A stretch of 64,000 nt of DNA from Bacteroidota bacterium (GTDB lineage Bacteria > Bacteroidota > Bacteroidia > Bacteroidales > JAAUTT01). The position numbers were made by a program, and so were the translations under genes. Shown in pieces: positions 17,401 to 25,719 of this stretch (positions within the stretch are counted from its first letter, which is position 1; each line of letters begins with the position of its first letter). The stretch spans positions 111,046-175,045 of the forward strand of contig JAEYWD010000057.1 in assembly GCA_023429135.1 (NCBI GenBank), read 5' to 3'. The notes below the pieces were generated by a model, which saw nothing but the letters and a program-made list of their open reading frames with translations, had not been told where the DNA came from and searched no databases.

Positions 17401-20311
17401 CGATCTGACCTCCTCTCAATTATCAAACAAGCTTTCAATTACCAATGCAGGTACCTTTAAGGGGATTTCGTTGAAAGACAACCTTGGTTGCGAAGCTCAA
17501 AACCTACCATCAACGGCAATAATTACAAAGAAACCCGCTCCCGTAGCTAAAATAACAAGTCTTATTTCAGCTTACAGTTTAAGAGGCGTTCCAGTAGCCC
17601 TTCAGGGTAGTCCATTGGGCGGAATTTTCTCGGGTAAAGGGGTGGTCGAAAATAACACATTTTTACCTTCTTTAGCAGGATTGGAGGGATCTCCACACCC
17701 CATTGTCTACACCTATCTCGACAAATCATCCGGTTGTTCCGATGCTGATACAGTAAAAGTGGCAATAATAGATGCCGATGCCAGCATTGCAGGTCTTAGG
17801 AACCAAAATCAATATTGTAACATTGATATACCTACCATTATAACCGGCGTGAATGCAGGTGGAAGTATCGGAACATTTACTATAAGCGGAGGAAAAGGGC
17901 TGACTGACCACAAAAACAATACCGCTACTTTGAACACAAACAATCTGCTGCCCGGTAATTACACCATCAGCTATGCTTATACCCAAAACGGCACACAGCA
18001 GTTAATATATGAAACAATTACCATAAATCTTATCGACAACTTAATCGTTTCAGGATTAACCAGTCCAAGCTATTGCAACAGTGCTGGCATTATACCACTG
18101 ACTGCCAATTATAAAGGAAATTTCGAGGGTACAGGAGTAGACACGTTAAAAGGCGGCGGTTACATTTATAATCCTCGAAAGGTAGCACCTGGAAATTCAG
18201 AGGTTCGCTTCAGTTTTACAAATGAAAAAGGATGCGTAATTACCGATACCATTCCTTTGAAAATACTGGCAGCCACACGTCCAAAGTTTGAAGCTAATTC
18301 CTCATGCTGGACAAATGCTGATATTGCTTTTAAAAATACCACATTGCGAGCCGATTCTGTAAAAGCCTGGGCCTGGCAGTTTGGAGAACAATCATCGACC
18401 ACAAATATATCAGCCTTAAAAGATCCCACACACAAATACGCGGCTGCTGGAAGTTATCAGGTAAGACTGGTGACTACAAACCTCAATAATTGCAACGACA
18501 CAATAACCTCAATATTGAAACTGGGGCACAAGCCAGTTGCCGACTTTGAATGGGACAGACCCTGTGCCGGCAAAACTGAAGCATTGCACATCAACAACAC
18601 AACAACAAGTACTGACAGCATTGTTTCATATACCTGGACAATAACCGATGGTACCGGCAGAAACCGAACATTTAATTCAGCCGAAATAACAAATAACTTC
18701 AAATGGGATGAAAGACACACTGTCAAACTGAGTATTAACACTACAGTGGGTTGTAAGGACAGTGTTGTCAAAACCCTCTACCTAAGCGCCCCTTTGATGA
18801 TAAAGGATTCTACCTATCGCGAAAGTTTTGATAATTCCTATAATCCTTGGAACCTGGAAACTACATCGGTAAATAACTGGAAATGGCAATTACCCACTGG
18901 AGCCATAACTACAGCCCACTCAGGAACAATGGCAGTTTTTAGTCAGTTTAGCGAAACCAAAAACGACAGGCCGCTTGTAATTACTAGTCCATGTTTCGAT
19001 TTTACAGGAGTTGACAGACCATTTATTCAATTGTGGTTAAACTCAGTGGGTGCTGCAAACGAGGAAGGCGTTATCCTGCAATACCGCACCGAGAATTCCG
19101 ACACATGGACAACAGCAGGAAAACAAGGATCCGGAATAAACTGGTACAACAGCGAAAATATCAGCGCCTTCTCTTCGGGAACCAAAACAGGATGGACCGG
19201 GAACACCAATGGCTGGATAAAAGCTAATCATGCTCTCGATGAAGTCTCAAATAAAAAGAATGTGCGTCTGCGTATGCTCTATAAACCTTTACCGGCAAGC
19301 AGCGCTGCAAACATGTTTGCCTTCGATGATGTTATTGTTGGAAACAGAATCAAAACCTCTCTTTTTGAAAATTTCACAAACCTGGGTGCAAGCAATGCTG
19401 TGTCAAGCATTCAAATGTTAAATGATGTTTTGAATCAATCCAGCAAAGATGTTGTAAGCTTACAGTATCACACTTCTTTCCCAGGAGCTGACACACTCAA
19501 TGCAGCCAATACTGCCGATCCAGGAGCCCGTGTTCTTAATTATGGTGTGGGAGTGGTTCCTTTTGGCCTGCTGAATGGAGGCACGACCACGAACCTGAGT
19601 TTCGATTTTAATGCACGTAAGCCTGGTTACAGCGACATAATTACCCAATCGCTCAATTACACCCCATTCACCATGTCCATTGCAACTGAAAAGGCTGCAG
19701 GTAATATCCAGGGCAAAGTAATAATCACGGCACAGGACAACTACAGCAGCCCTCAACTGGGTCTCTTTACAGCCGTGGTGGAAGATGTTGTTATACAGTC
19801 GGGACAGAATAAAATAACACTTTACAATGTAGTTAAAAAATTCCTGCCATCGGCAGGAGGTTCTGCCTTGAAAGCTGACTGGACAAAAGGAGAACAACTG
19901 GAAATACCTTTTAATTGGAACTTTGTTAAGGTTTATAATCCTGAAAAAGTTAAGGTTGTGGCATTTATCCAGTCAGGTTCGACCAAGGAGGTTTTACAGG
20001 CTGCATCCAATGAGGTTACTTTTGTTACATCAACGCCAATAATTGAAAGAACGCCGGAGGTAAAACAAGCCGTTATAGCTCCAAATCCTGCAACTGATCA
20101 TGCCCGGATCATTTTCCCGGCACCACTGGAATACGAAACAAGAATTGAGATTGTGACCCTGAACGGAAAGGTTCTAAGTTCGGATGTGATTCAAAAAGAT
20201 GTTGATATTTTCGAGCTGGAAACCTCCAAAATGGTGAATGGGTTATATCTTATAAAACTATCGCAGAAGAACGGAAATATGAAGATTATGAAATTAACCA
20301 TTAGCAGATAG
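14492..20311 (+). CDS. Giant T9SS-secreted adhesin-like protein with six cadherin-like repeats and a cysteine-less Omp28-type domain
   Basis: The 1,939-residue protein starts with a basic, hydrophobic signal-like segment (1-27). Six repeats of about 130-134 residues follow, starting near residues 35, 168, 298, 432, 566 and 699. Each contains PPVLxxxE, a TDxDNxxL calcium-site-like motif, GYxxGEDxLSFTxAxGI and YQxALRxIxFEN. Next are Ig/PKD-like domains (about 830-1430; the PKD WQFGE motif is near 1295) and a jelly-roll or MAM-like domain (about 1440-1610). An Omp28/thioredoxin-like domain (about 1618-1760) comes next, where the usual TGxxCxxC is replaced by LGASNA. The last 80 residues form a type A T9SS sorting domain (APNPATDHARI..GLYLIKLS). 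It is probably displayed on the surface as an adhesin or scaffold; no catalytic domain is visible. It is transcribed alone, with a strong terminator after it. Confidence 0.88.
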   Translation: MAKELVKKRLKLVSLVVIISLIEITAENNLLSGSSPNREGIEKTELLYKAGNGKVKVTDSVEVTDEDDINLESAKIQITEGYRNDEDELSFTSINGITGQWDKTSGTLTLSGNATIENYQAALRDIRFENPKTKPTSGLRTVVFIVNDGTDDSNIVSRKISIKAENIAPVLSGIETSDIEYSGITNITSNIVVNDEDNTNLQSAEIKITTGYQSGEDKLSFTDAAGITNSWNAETGTLTITGDAALASYQTALRNVKYENTASTPTAGTRTITFTVYDGTANSNIASRKVKISPANQPPVLAALEATTLTYTEGDGKKAITTAITVTDPNNTHLQSARVIISNGYNKNEDELSFTNANGITADWNSENGTLTLTGNATVAQYQEALRNVQFQNKNTINPSAGARTISFVVNDGLINSNMPTRSIDVVPVNQPPVLASLENTVFNYNEGAGKVAITGTLTITDGDNPTLQRATITISAGYKNGEDVLSFINANGISGAWDAATGTLTLTGDVTPVNYQAALRSIQFENTNTTNPTAGERTISFVVNDGQTNSNTLTRKINVAPTNQAPVLAAIESSPITYNEGAGKVAITSAITITDADNANLKSATITISAGYKNGEDVLSFTNANGITGAWDAVNGALTLTGDATPANYQAALRSIQFENTNALPALGTRTIAFEISDGEAKSNILNRNIIISYTNKPPVLSNIENSNLVIVFDGETTILSTSLTVTDLDNSTLSAATVMITEGYKPDEDILLFTSADNITASWNASTGTLTLAGVSSISNYQKALRNIRYSNLNNSPSISERIVAFTVSDGEANSNNLQRALNFNAFPVASNISIDGTMAVCKTLTGKYDYSDPENDVEDHTFFQWFRANAPDAEKTEIPGANTLTYTLTPEDEGKYIFFEVTPQAKTGSIQGNSFYSNASIKIPNTLPTVTFSGPTAFCEGTSTDLTITFTGTPPFKLIYTDGTNNYDLTSSQLSNKLSITNAGTFKGISLKDNLGCEAQNLPSTAIITKKPAPVAKITSLISAYSLRGVPVALQGSPLGGIFSGKGVVENNTFLPSLAGLEGSPHPIVYTYLDKSSGCSDADTVKVAIIDADASIAGLRNQNQYCNIDIPTIITGVNAGGSIGTFTISGGKGLTDHKNNTATLNTNNLLPGNYTISYAYTQNGTQQLIYETITINLIDNLIVSGLTSPSYCNSAGIIPLTANYKGNFEGTGVDTLKGGGYIYNPRKVAPGNSEVRFSFTNEKGCVITDTIPLKILAATRPKFEANSSCWTNADIAFKNTTLRADSVKAWAWQFGEQSSTTNISALKDPTHKYAAAGSYQVRLVTTNLNNCNDTITSILKLGHKPVADFEWDRPCAGKTEALHINNTTTSTDSIVSYTWTITDGTGRNRTFNSAEITNNFKWDERHTVKLSINTTVGCKDSVVKTLYLSAPLMIKDSTYRESFDNSYNPWNLETTSVNNWKWQLPTGAITTAHSGTMAVFSQFSETKNDRPLVITSPCFDFTGVDRPFIQLWLNSVGAANEEGVILQYRTENSDTWTTAGKQGSGINWYNSENISAFSSGTKTGWTGNTNGWIKANHALDEVSNKKNVRLRMLYKPLPASSAANMFAFDDVIVGNRIKTSLFENFTNLGASNAVSSIQMLNDVLNQSSKDVVSLQYHTSFPGADTLNAANTADPGARVLNYGVGVVPFGLLNGGTTTNLSFDFNARKPGYSDIITQSLNYTPFTMSIATEKAAGNIQGKVIITAQDNYSSPQLGLFTAVVEDVVIQSGQNKITLYNVVKKFLPSAGGSALKADWTKGEQLEIPFNWNFVKVYNPEKVKVVAFIQSGSTKEVLQAASNEVTFVTSTPIIERTPEVKQAVIAPNPATDHARIIFPAPLEYETRIEIVTLNGKVLSSDVIQKDVDIFELETSKMVNGLYLIKLSQKNGNMKIMKLTISR

Positions 20312-20396
20312 GTTGAAAAAGAAATGATTTAGAAGTTGGTGTAAGAGGCTGTCTGATTAGTTATAACCGGAGGTTGAACCTGTCAAAACATCATTG

Positions 20397-20439
20397 AAAA
20401 GCGCCGGACACTTCGACAGGCTCAGTGTCCGGCGCTTTT
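20397..20439. terminator. Strong bidirectional terminator
   Basis: AAAAGCGCCGGACAC (20397-20411) pairs with GTGTCCGGCGCTTTT (20425-20439), a perfect 15-bp stem with a 13-base loop. It serves the T9SS gene (+) and arsM (-). Confidence 0.92.
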
Positions 20440-20463
20440 CACACAACCTCTTCTCCAACCAAA

Positions 20464-21267
20464 CTATTTGGCCGCTGTTACTGTTATGCTAAAAATTCCT
20501 GTTTTACTTTCACGATAATTTTTAAGCTGCTCCCTGGTAAGATAGTTAAGAAGAATATCATCGGGAAGAATAACCTGTTTTTCCTTTCTTACCTGAATGT
20601 CCTTAAACCCAATATCGCTGATTATTTTCAGGTATTCATCTTTTTGAATAGCACCGGAAACACAGCCAGCATATAAAACAACTTCTTCACGAAGAGCATC
20701 GGGTAACTCGCCCAATAATACCACATCCGAAATGCAGAAATGTCCGTTAGATTTCAAAACCTTATAAATTCCGGCAAAAGCCTTTTGCTTATCAGGCACC
20801 AGATTAAGAACACAATTGCTTATCACTACATCGAATGTATCTGCAGGTAATGGCATTTCCTCGATGTCGCCTTTTACAAATTCAACATTTCCATAGCCCA
20901 GCTTTTGCTTGTTCCGATTTGCTTTTTCAAGCATTTCGTCGGTAAAATCGAGACCGGTAACTTTTCCTGTTTCTCCAACCAGGGCACGTGCTACAAAACA
21001 ATCGTTTCCGGCACCCGAACCCAGATCAAGTACTGCGTCTCCAGCTTTAATATCAGCAAATTCGGTAGGTAAACCACATCCAAGACCAAGATCGGCATCG
21101 GGATTGTATCCGCTCAAATTACTATAATCGTCGCTAAAAACGGTGTAAGTAGTATCGCCACACCCGCAGCCACTTCCACAGCAGGAGCTTTGATTTTGCT
21201 CTTTACTCTGAGAAGCTATTTCGCCATATTTCTCGCGAACCAGAAGTTTTAAATTATTGGCATCCAT
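20464..21267 (-). CDS. arsM: Arsenite S-adenosylmethyltransferase
   Basis: ArsM methylates trivalent arsenic with SAM. The 267-residue protein begins MDANNLKLLVREKYGEIA. It has a cysteine-rich SSCCGSGCGCGD cluster, LGLGCGLPTEFA with the As(III)-binding cysteine, the SAM motif I VLDLGSGAGNDCF, and further conserved cysteines in SNCVLNLV and YAGCVSGA. The frame stays open 44 codons further upstream, but the conserved N-terminus and the palindromic control region at 21293-21341 place the start at 21267. No arsR, arsB or arsC is adjacent. It is divergent from an alpha/beta hydrolase gene. Confidence 0.94.
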   Translation of the reverse strand: MDANNLKLLVREKYGEIASQSKEQNQSSCCGSGCGCGDTTYTVFSDDYSNLSGYNPDADLGLGCGLPTEFADIKAGDAVLDLGSGAGNDCFVARALVGETGKVTGLDFTDEMLEKANRNKQKLGYGNVEFVKGDIEEMPLPADTFDVVISNCVLNLVPDKQKAFAGIYKVLKSNGHFCISDVVLLGELPDALREEVVLYAGCVSGAIQKDEYLKIISDIGFKDIQVRKEKQVILPDDILLNYLTREQLKNYRESKTGIFSITVTAAK

Positions 21268-21292
21268 ATATCGAATTATTGAATGAAAAAAT

Positions 21293-21341
21293 ATGACGTA
21301 AAAATACGTTAAATTTTTAAATTGACGTATTTTTACGTCAT
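21293..21341. promoter_or_regulatory. Double palindrome operator candidate in the arsM promoter region
   Basis: ATGACGTAAAAATACGT (21293-21309) and ACGTATTTTTACGTCAT (21325-21341) form a perfect 17-bp inverted repeat. Each arm is itself a palindrome, ACGTA-N4-TACGT. The pair lies 26 bases upstream of the arsM ATG and 64 bases upstream of the divergent hydrolase ATG, where a dimeric repressor could block one or both promoters. An ArsR/SmtB-type regulator is the obvious candidate by context, but none is encoded in the window. Confidence 0.65.
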
Positions 21342-21404
21342 TAAAATTTACAATTTTTAAACCATGCTGTATCCGAATCTGTTTCAATAAGAAAAACAAT
21401 AAAA

Positions 21405-22391
21405 ATGAAACTATTTCTGATAATTCTATTGATTGTAATTCTTTCTTCAGCAGGTGTAAAATCTCAGAATACGCTGGGCATTAACCTTGAAGGCTACAAT
21501 TATCCATATAAAGTTAAGTTCGACACCCTTCATTCGCAGCAGCAAAAGCTTGTAATGGCTTACATGTACGAGACTGCCGGCAATTCCAAAGCTACGGTGA
21601 TGCTTCTCCATGGAAAGAATTTCAATGGTGCATACTGGGGCGAAACCATCAAAAATCTTCTTGCCAAAGGGTATAATGTTTTTGTTCCCGACCAAGTAGG
21701 TTTCGGAAAATCAACTAAACCGAAACACTATCAATATTCTTTTCAGCAATTGGCTGAGAATACCAGAACAATTATGGATAAACTCAAAATTAATAAGGTA
21801 ATTGTTCTGGGTCACTCCATGGGTGGAATGCTGGCTACACGTTTTGCACTGATGTTTCCTGATAAAGTTGAACAATTAATACTTGAAAACCCCATTGGAC
21901 TGGAAGACTGGCGAAAATGGGTTCCCTATAAGGATTTGAGTTTTTTCTACGAAAGAGAACTAAAAAAAACTGCTGAAGGCGCAAAACAATACATGCTTGC
22001 AAATTATTTTCATAACGAGTGGAAAAGCAGTTACGACGATTTGGTTTATCTCCAGACTGCTTTTCTAAAACACCCGGATTACCCTTTACTTGCGTGGAAC
22101 TCGGCCCTGACCTACGATATGATTATCACCCAGCCGGTGGTGTATGAATTTAAGAATTTGAAGGTGACAACAGCATTAATCCTGGGTCAACTCGACCGAA
22201 CAGCTCTTGGTAAGGAAATGGTATCAAAGGAAGTGTCTTCACAAATGGGTAATTACCCAAAACTCGGAAAAGAAATAGCAGGAGAAATTCCCAACGCCCG
22301 GTTAATTGAACTAAATGGATTAGGACATATTCCACATGTCGAAAACTTCAGCCTGTTTTTTGAAGCGCTTATGGGAGTTATCAAAATTTAG
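21405..22391 (+). CDS. Secreted alpha/beta hydrolase
   Basis: The 328-residue protein carries an N-terminal signal peptide (about 1-20) and an alpha/beta-hydrolase fold. The oxyanion-hole region is LLHGKNFNGAYW, the nucleophile elbow is GHSMGG and the C-terminal catalytic histidine is in GLGHIPHVE. The acid residue is probably in the LILGQLDRTA strand. It resembles bacterial esterase or epoxide-hydrolase-like proteins exported to the periplasm; the substrate cannot be read from sequence. It is divergent from arsM and shares its palindrome-bearing intergenic region. There is no obvious functional tie to arsenic. Confidence 0.88.
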   Translation: MKLFLIILLIVILSSAGVKSQNTLGINLEGYNYPYKVKFDTLHSQQQKLVMAYMYETAGNSKATVMLLHGKNFNGAYWGETIKNLLAKGYNVFVPDQVGFGKSTKPKHYQYSFQQLAENTRTIMDKLKINKVIVLGHSMGGMLATRFALMFPDKVEQLILENPIGLEDWRKWVPYKDLSFFYERELKKTAEGAKQYMLANYFHNEWKSSYDDLVYLQTAFLKHPDYPLLAWNSALTYDMIITQPVVYEFKNLKVTTALILGQLDRTALGKEMVSKEVSSQMGNYPKLGKEIAGEIPNARLIELNGLGHIPHVENFSLFFEALMGVIKI

Positions 22392-22703
22392 AGTGTAAGC
22401 CTTCGGAAGGAACAAAATTGGATGGCAGCCGGAAAAGACAATAAAAAATTTGCTGAAAACCAATAGATGATTAGTCGGTCGGAATAAAATTCCTCCCAAA
22501 ATTGTGTGTAAACAGTTTTGCATGCTGAAAAGATTACAACAATCCATTTTATAGCATCAGCATGCTTGCTAAGCTTATTACAAAACATGTTAAATGAATG
22601 TATTTGCCTGAAAAGCATTTTACAGTTCAAAGTAATGGCTTTGTACGCATTCATTTCACCTTACATATCTGTTTTTGCTTTTACATCCGTGCATGACAAA
22701 AAA
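22392..22703. other. Intergenic stretch without a supported gene
   Basis: This stretch lies between the convergent hydrolase and prolyl-oligopeptidase genes. Short reading frames occur on both strands, but none has a protein-like composition, a motif or a plausible start. Nothing is called here before the terminator at 22704. Confidence 0.6.
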
Positions 22704-22753
22704 AAGCCGTTGTTATGCATTATGCAAGGCTGCAAAGTGCTTAACAACGGCTT
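22704..22753 (-). terminator. Intrinsic terminator for the prolyl-oligopeptidase gene
   Basis: AAGCCGTTGTTA (22704-22715) pairs with TAACAACGGCTT (22742-22753), a 12-bp stem with a 26-base loop that can fold further. On the minus strand it is followed by a T-run of about eight. Confidence 0.85.
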
Positions 22754-22775
22754 GTAAGATTTTCAGAGAAAATAT

Positions 22776-24911
22776 TTACTTTTCTATTCCTTCCAGTTTA
22801 AACATAAACGCATAAACCAGAGCAACGTCCTTCAGGTAATCAAACCGGCCGGAGGCACCGCCATGGCCAAATTCCATGTTGGTCTTCATTAACACAACAT
22901 TGTCGCCGGTTTTCATTTCGCGAAGCTTTGCAACCCATTTTGCAGGCTCAAAATATTGAACCTGGCTGTCGTGTAGCCCTGTTGTAACCAACAAATTGGG
23001 GTATTCCTTACTTTCAACATTTTCGTAAGGCGAATAGCTTTTCATGTAGAAATAAGCTTCTTTTTCTTTGGGATTTCCCCATTCGTCGAATTCATTGGTG
23101 GTGAGCGGAATACTTTCGTCGAGCATGGTGTTAACAACATCGACAAACGGAACCTGAGCAATTATACCGTTCCAGAGCGAAGGCGCCATGTTCATAACAG
23201 CACCCATCAGCAATCCGCCCGCACTGCCGCCGTGAGCGTACAGGTGCTCGGAAGAGGTGTATTTTGCATCCACAAGGAATTGGCCACAGGCAATAAAATC
23301 GGTGAAAGTGTTTATCTTTTTCATGAGTTTGCCATCGAGGTACCATTGGCGTCCCATCTCCTCACCGCCCCTGATGTGGGCAATAGCAAAAGCAAATCCG
23401 CGATTGAGCAAACTAATGCGGGTACTGCTGAAAGTGGCATCCATGCTGGCACCGTATGAACCGTATCCATAAAGTAACAGGGGTGCTTTCCCGTCTTTCT
23501 TGAAACCTTTTTTATAAACCAGGGAAATTGGTACTCTTACGCCATCTTTTGACACAGCATAAAGGCGTTCGGCAACATAGTCGTCGGGATTGTAACCACC
23601 CACAACTTCCTGCTGTTTCTTCAGCGTTTTTTCTTTGGTTGTAAGATTATAATCGTAAACCGAATTGGGTGTTGTAAGAGAAGTGTAATGGTAACGCAAT
23701 GTTTGGCTGTTATACTCCGGGTTGTTTCCAACATAGGCTGCATATGTTAACTCGCCAAAGTCGAGATAATGTTCCTTTTTATCGGCCAGGCTGATAATGC
23801 GCAATTTCACAAGACCATCTTTCCTTTCGCTCAGCACCATGAAATCTTTAAACTCCTCAACACCTTCCAGTAAAACATCCGTGCGATGCGGAATAACTTC
23901 TTTCCAGTTAGTGGTATCGGTTTTATCCAAAGGACATTCCATCAACCGGAAATTTTGTGCATTCAGGTTGGTACGGATAAGAAAACGGTCTTCCAATGGA
24001 GTTATGTCATAAAGTACATCTTTCATGCGCGATTGAAAAACCTTAAATTCCGAAGTAGGCTTATTGGCATCCAGATAACGGACTTCCGATGAAAGTGTTG
24101 CCTGAGAGTAAATATAAATATGCTTCCCGTTTTTTGCCCTGCCTACACCAATATAATTGCTCCTGTCCTTTTCGTCGTAAACAACAACATCGTCCGAAGC
24201 TTTGGAACCCAGCACGTGACGTTTTATTTTCTCGCTCAATAAGGTAACCGGATTATTGAGTGTGTAAAATATCGTTTTATTATCATTTGCCCAGCAAGGA
24301 CTTCCTGAAGTTCCTTTAATAACATCGGGGTAAATTTCACCGGTTTCAAGGTTTTTGACATGAATTGTGTACTGTCGGCGCGAAACAGAATCGACACCAT
24401 ACGCTAGCAATTTATTATCGGGGCTTATGGCAAATCCCGATACCGAATAATAAGCATGTCCCTTGGCCATCGCGTCAACATCGAGCAGCATTTCTTCGGC
24501 CGCATCCAAACTTCCCTTTTTGCGGCAATACTTAAAATACTGCTCACCTTCAACGCTACGCGAATAGTAGTAATACCCATTTTTAAAAACGGGAACACTT
24601 TCATCCTTTTCCTTGATGCGTGCTTTCATTTCGGCGAATAACTGCTTCTGGAGTTCGTTGGTACTACTCAACATGGTATCGATATAAGTATTCTCCTGAG
24701 TAAGGTATTCAACCACCTTGGTACTATCGGGACCTTTCTTAAAGAAATCGATCATCCAATAATAGTTATCTACTACCGTGTCGCCATGCATGATTCTTAC
24801 AAAAGGCTTTTTTTCTGCTACTGGAGGCGTTGCATCCGGCCACTGCTGTACTTTATTACACGATGAAATCATAAAAGCACTAATTAAGGATAAAAGAGTT
24901 ATTTTCTTCAT
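22776..24911 (-). CDS. Prolyl oligopeptidase family serine peptidase (oligopeptidase B-like), lipoprotein
   Basis: The 711-residue protein has a lipoprotein signal (MISSC, cysteine 18) and a linker. The N-terminal beta-propeller opens with VDNYYWMIDF, and the C-terminal S9 peptidase domain follows. The catalytic serine is in GGSAGGLLMG, the histidine in EFGHGGASGRFD near the end, and the acid residue lies in the VTTGLHDSQV region. GYGSYGASMD and ISLVYKKGFKKDGKAPLLLYGYG are typical of S9A enzymes. The likely task is cleaving short peptides after Pro or basic residues in the periplasm. The gene stands alone with its own terminator. Confidence 0.94.
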   Translation of the reverse strand: MKKITLLSLISAFMISSCNKVQQWPDATPPVAEKKPFVRIMHGDTVVDNYYWMIDFFKKGPDSTKVVEYLTQENTYIDTMLSSTNELQKQLFAEMKARIKEKDESVPVFKNGYYYYSRSVEGEQYFKYCRKKGSLDAAEEMLLDVDAMAKGHAYYSVSGFAISPDNKLLAYGVDSVSRRQYTIHVKNLETGEIYPDVIKGTSGSPCWANDNKTIFYTLNNPVTLLSEKIKRHVLGSKASDDVVVYDEKDRSNYIGVGRAKNGKHIYIYSQATLSSEVRYLDANKPTSEFKVFQSRMKDVLYDITPLEDRFLIRTNLNAQNFRLMECPLDKTDTTNWKEVIPHRTDVLLEGVEEFKDFMVLSERKDGLVKLRIISLADKKEHYLDFGELTYAAYVGNNPEYNSQTLRYHYTSLTTPNSVYDYNLTTKEKTLKKQQEVVGGYNPDDYVAERLYAVSKDGVRVPISLVYKKGFKKDGKAPLLLYGYGSYGASMDATFSSTRISLLNRGFAFAIAHIRGGEEMGRQWYLDGKLMKKINTFTDFIACGQFLVDAKYTSSEHLYAHGGSAGGLLMGAVMNMAPSLWNGIIAQVPFVDVVNTMLDESIPLTTNEFDEWGNPKEKEAYFYMKSYSPYENVESKEYPNLLVTTGLHDSQVQYFEPAKWVAKLREMKTGDNVVLMKTNMEFGHGGASGRFDYLKDVALVYAFMFKLEGIEK

Positions 24912-25028
24912 ACTACCTTGGTTTTGGCGTTATTTAAATCTGAGGTTTGGCCAAAGGTAATACTTTTAATATTCGGGTTAATATTTTTGAATATGATAAA
25001 TTTTCAGATCTGAACTTAACAACATATC

Positions 25029-25682
25029 TCAGCCAAACATCCGTCGGTCCACCTGGTTGAAATCGGTAATCACCTGATCAACTTTTTCCTTTACCTCGAT
25101 ATCATTGGATTTTACATAAAAAACTTTGAGAGCTTTTGCACTAGCAGCAGCTTTTAGCCCGGTTACGGAGTCCTCGAAAATTATACAATCGGTTATTGAA
25201 AGGCTAATATTTCGTGCAGCGAAGATAAATATATCGGGAGCTGGTTTTCCCGTGAAAGATCCATCGTCGTAAACAACTTTTCCCATGTCGAACCATTTAT
25301 CCAACTGGAAGTGCTTAAAAAAGAATTTCACATTGCTGTAACCGGATGAAGTGGCGATATTGAATGGCACCTTGTTATTCTTCAGAAACTCAAGAAAACC
25401 AATGGCCCCCGGAGCAAGACCGGTGTTGGACTTCAAACAGATATCCCTGTAAATACTTTCCTTTTCTTCAACTGCTGTTTGGAGTTCCTCTGCGGTTAAG
25501 CTGCGCTGAAACAAATATTCGAAAATATCCCTGTTGGGTTTTCCATGAATGTGTTCATCCTTTTCCTGATCGCTAACCGCCATTCCTAATCGGTTAAGAT
25601 AAATATCCCAGGCCTGGTTGTGAAATTCCGTATCCCAGAAAAGTGTGCCGTTGAAATCGAAAATTACTCCTTGAATTTGCAT
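25029..25682 (-). CDS. HAD-superfamily hydrolase, beta-phosphoglucomutase-like subfamily
   Basis: The 217-residue protein has a subclass I HAD fold with a helical cap. Motif I reads FDFNGTLFWD, motif II is ATSSGYSNV, and motifs III/IV include GKPAPDIFIFA and IIFEDSVTGLKAA. In motif I the second aspartate of the normal DxDGT is asparagine; that residue is the usual general acid/base, so the mechanism or substrate class may be unusual. The frame opens 7 codons earlier at 25703, but Met at 25682 starts exactly at the conserved MQIQGVIFDF strand and was preferred. The substrate is unknown, possibly a sugar phosphate. Confidence 0.88.
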   Translation of the reverse strand: MQIQGVIFDFNGTLFWDTEFHNQAWDIYLNRLGMAVSDQEKDEHIHGKPNRDIFEYLFQRSLTAEELQTAVEEKESIYRDICLKSNTGLAPGAIGFLEFLKNNKVPFNIATSSGYSNVKFFFKHFQLDKWFDMGKVVYDDGSFTGKPAPDIFIFAARNISLSITDCIIFEDSVTGLKAAASAKALKVFYVKSNDIEVKEKVDQVITDFNQVDRRMFG

Positions 25683-25719
25683 AATTGACAATTTAAAATT
25701 CAAAGGTAAACATTAGCAC

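Noticed and set aside
20464..21399. Longer arsM frame starting at 21399
   Set aside because: The extra 44 codons lack ArsM similarity and cover the double palindrome at 21293-21341, so the start at 21267 is preferred.
22388..22757. Short frames between the hydrolase and prolyl-oligopeptidase genes
   Set aside because: They are cysteine/phenylalanine-rich random-like frames on both strands, partly over a terminator.
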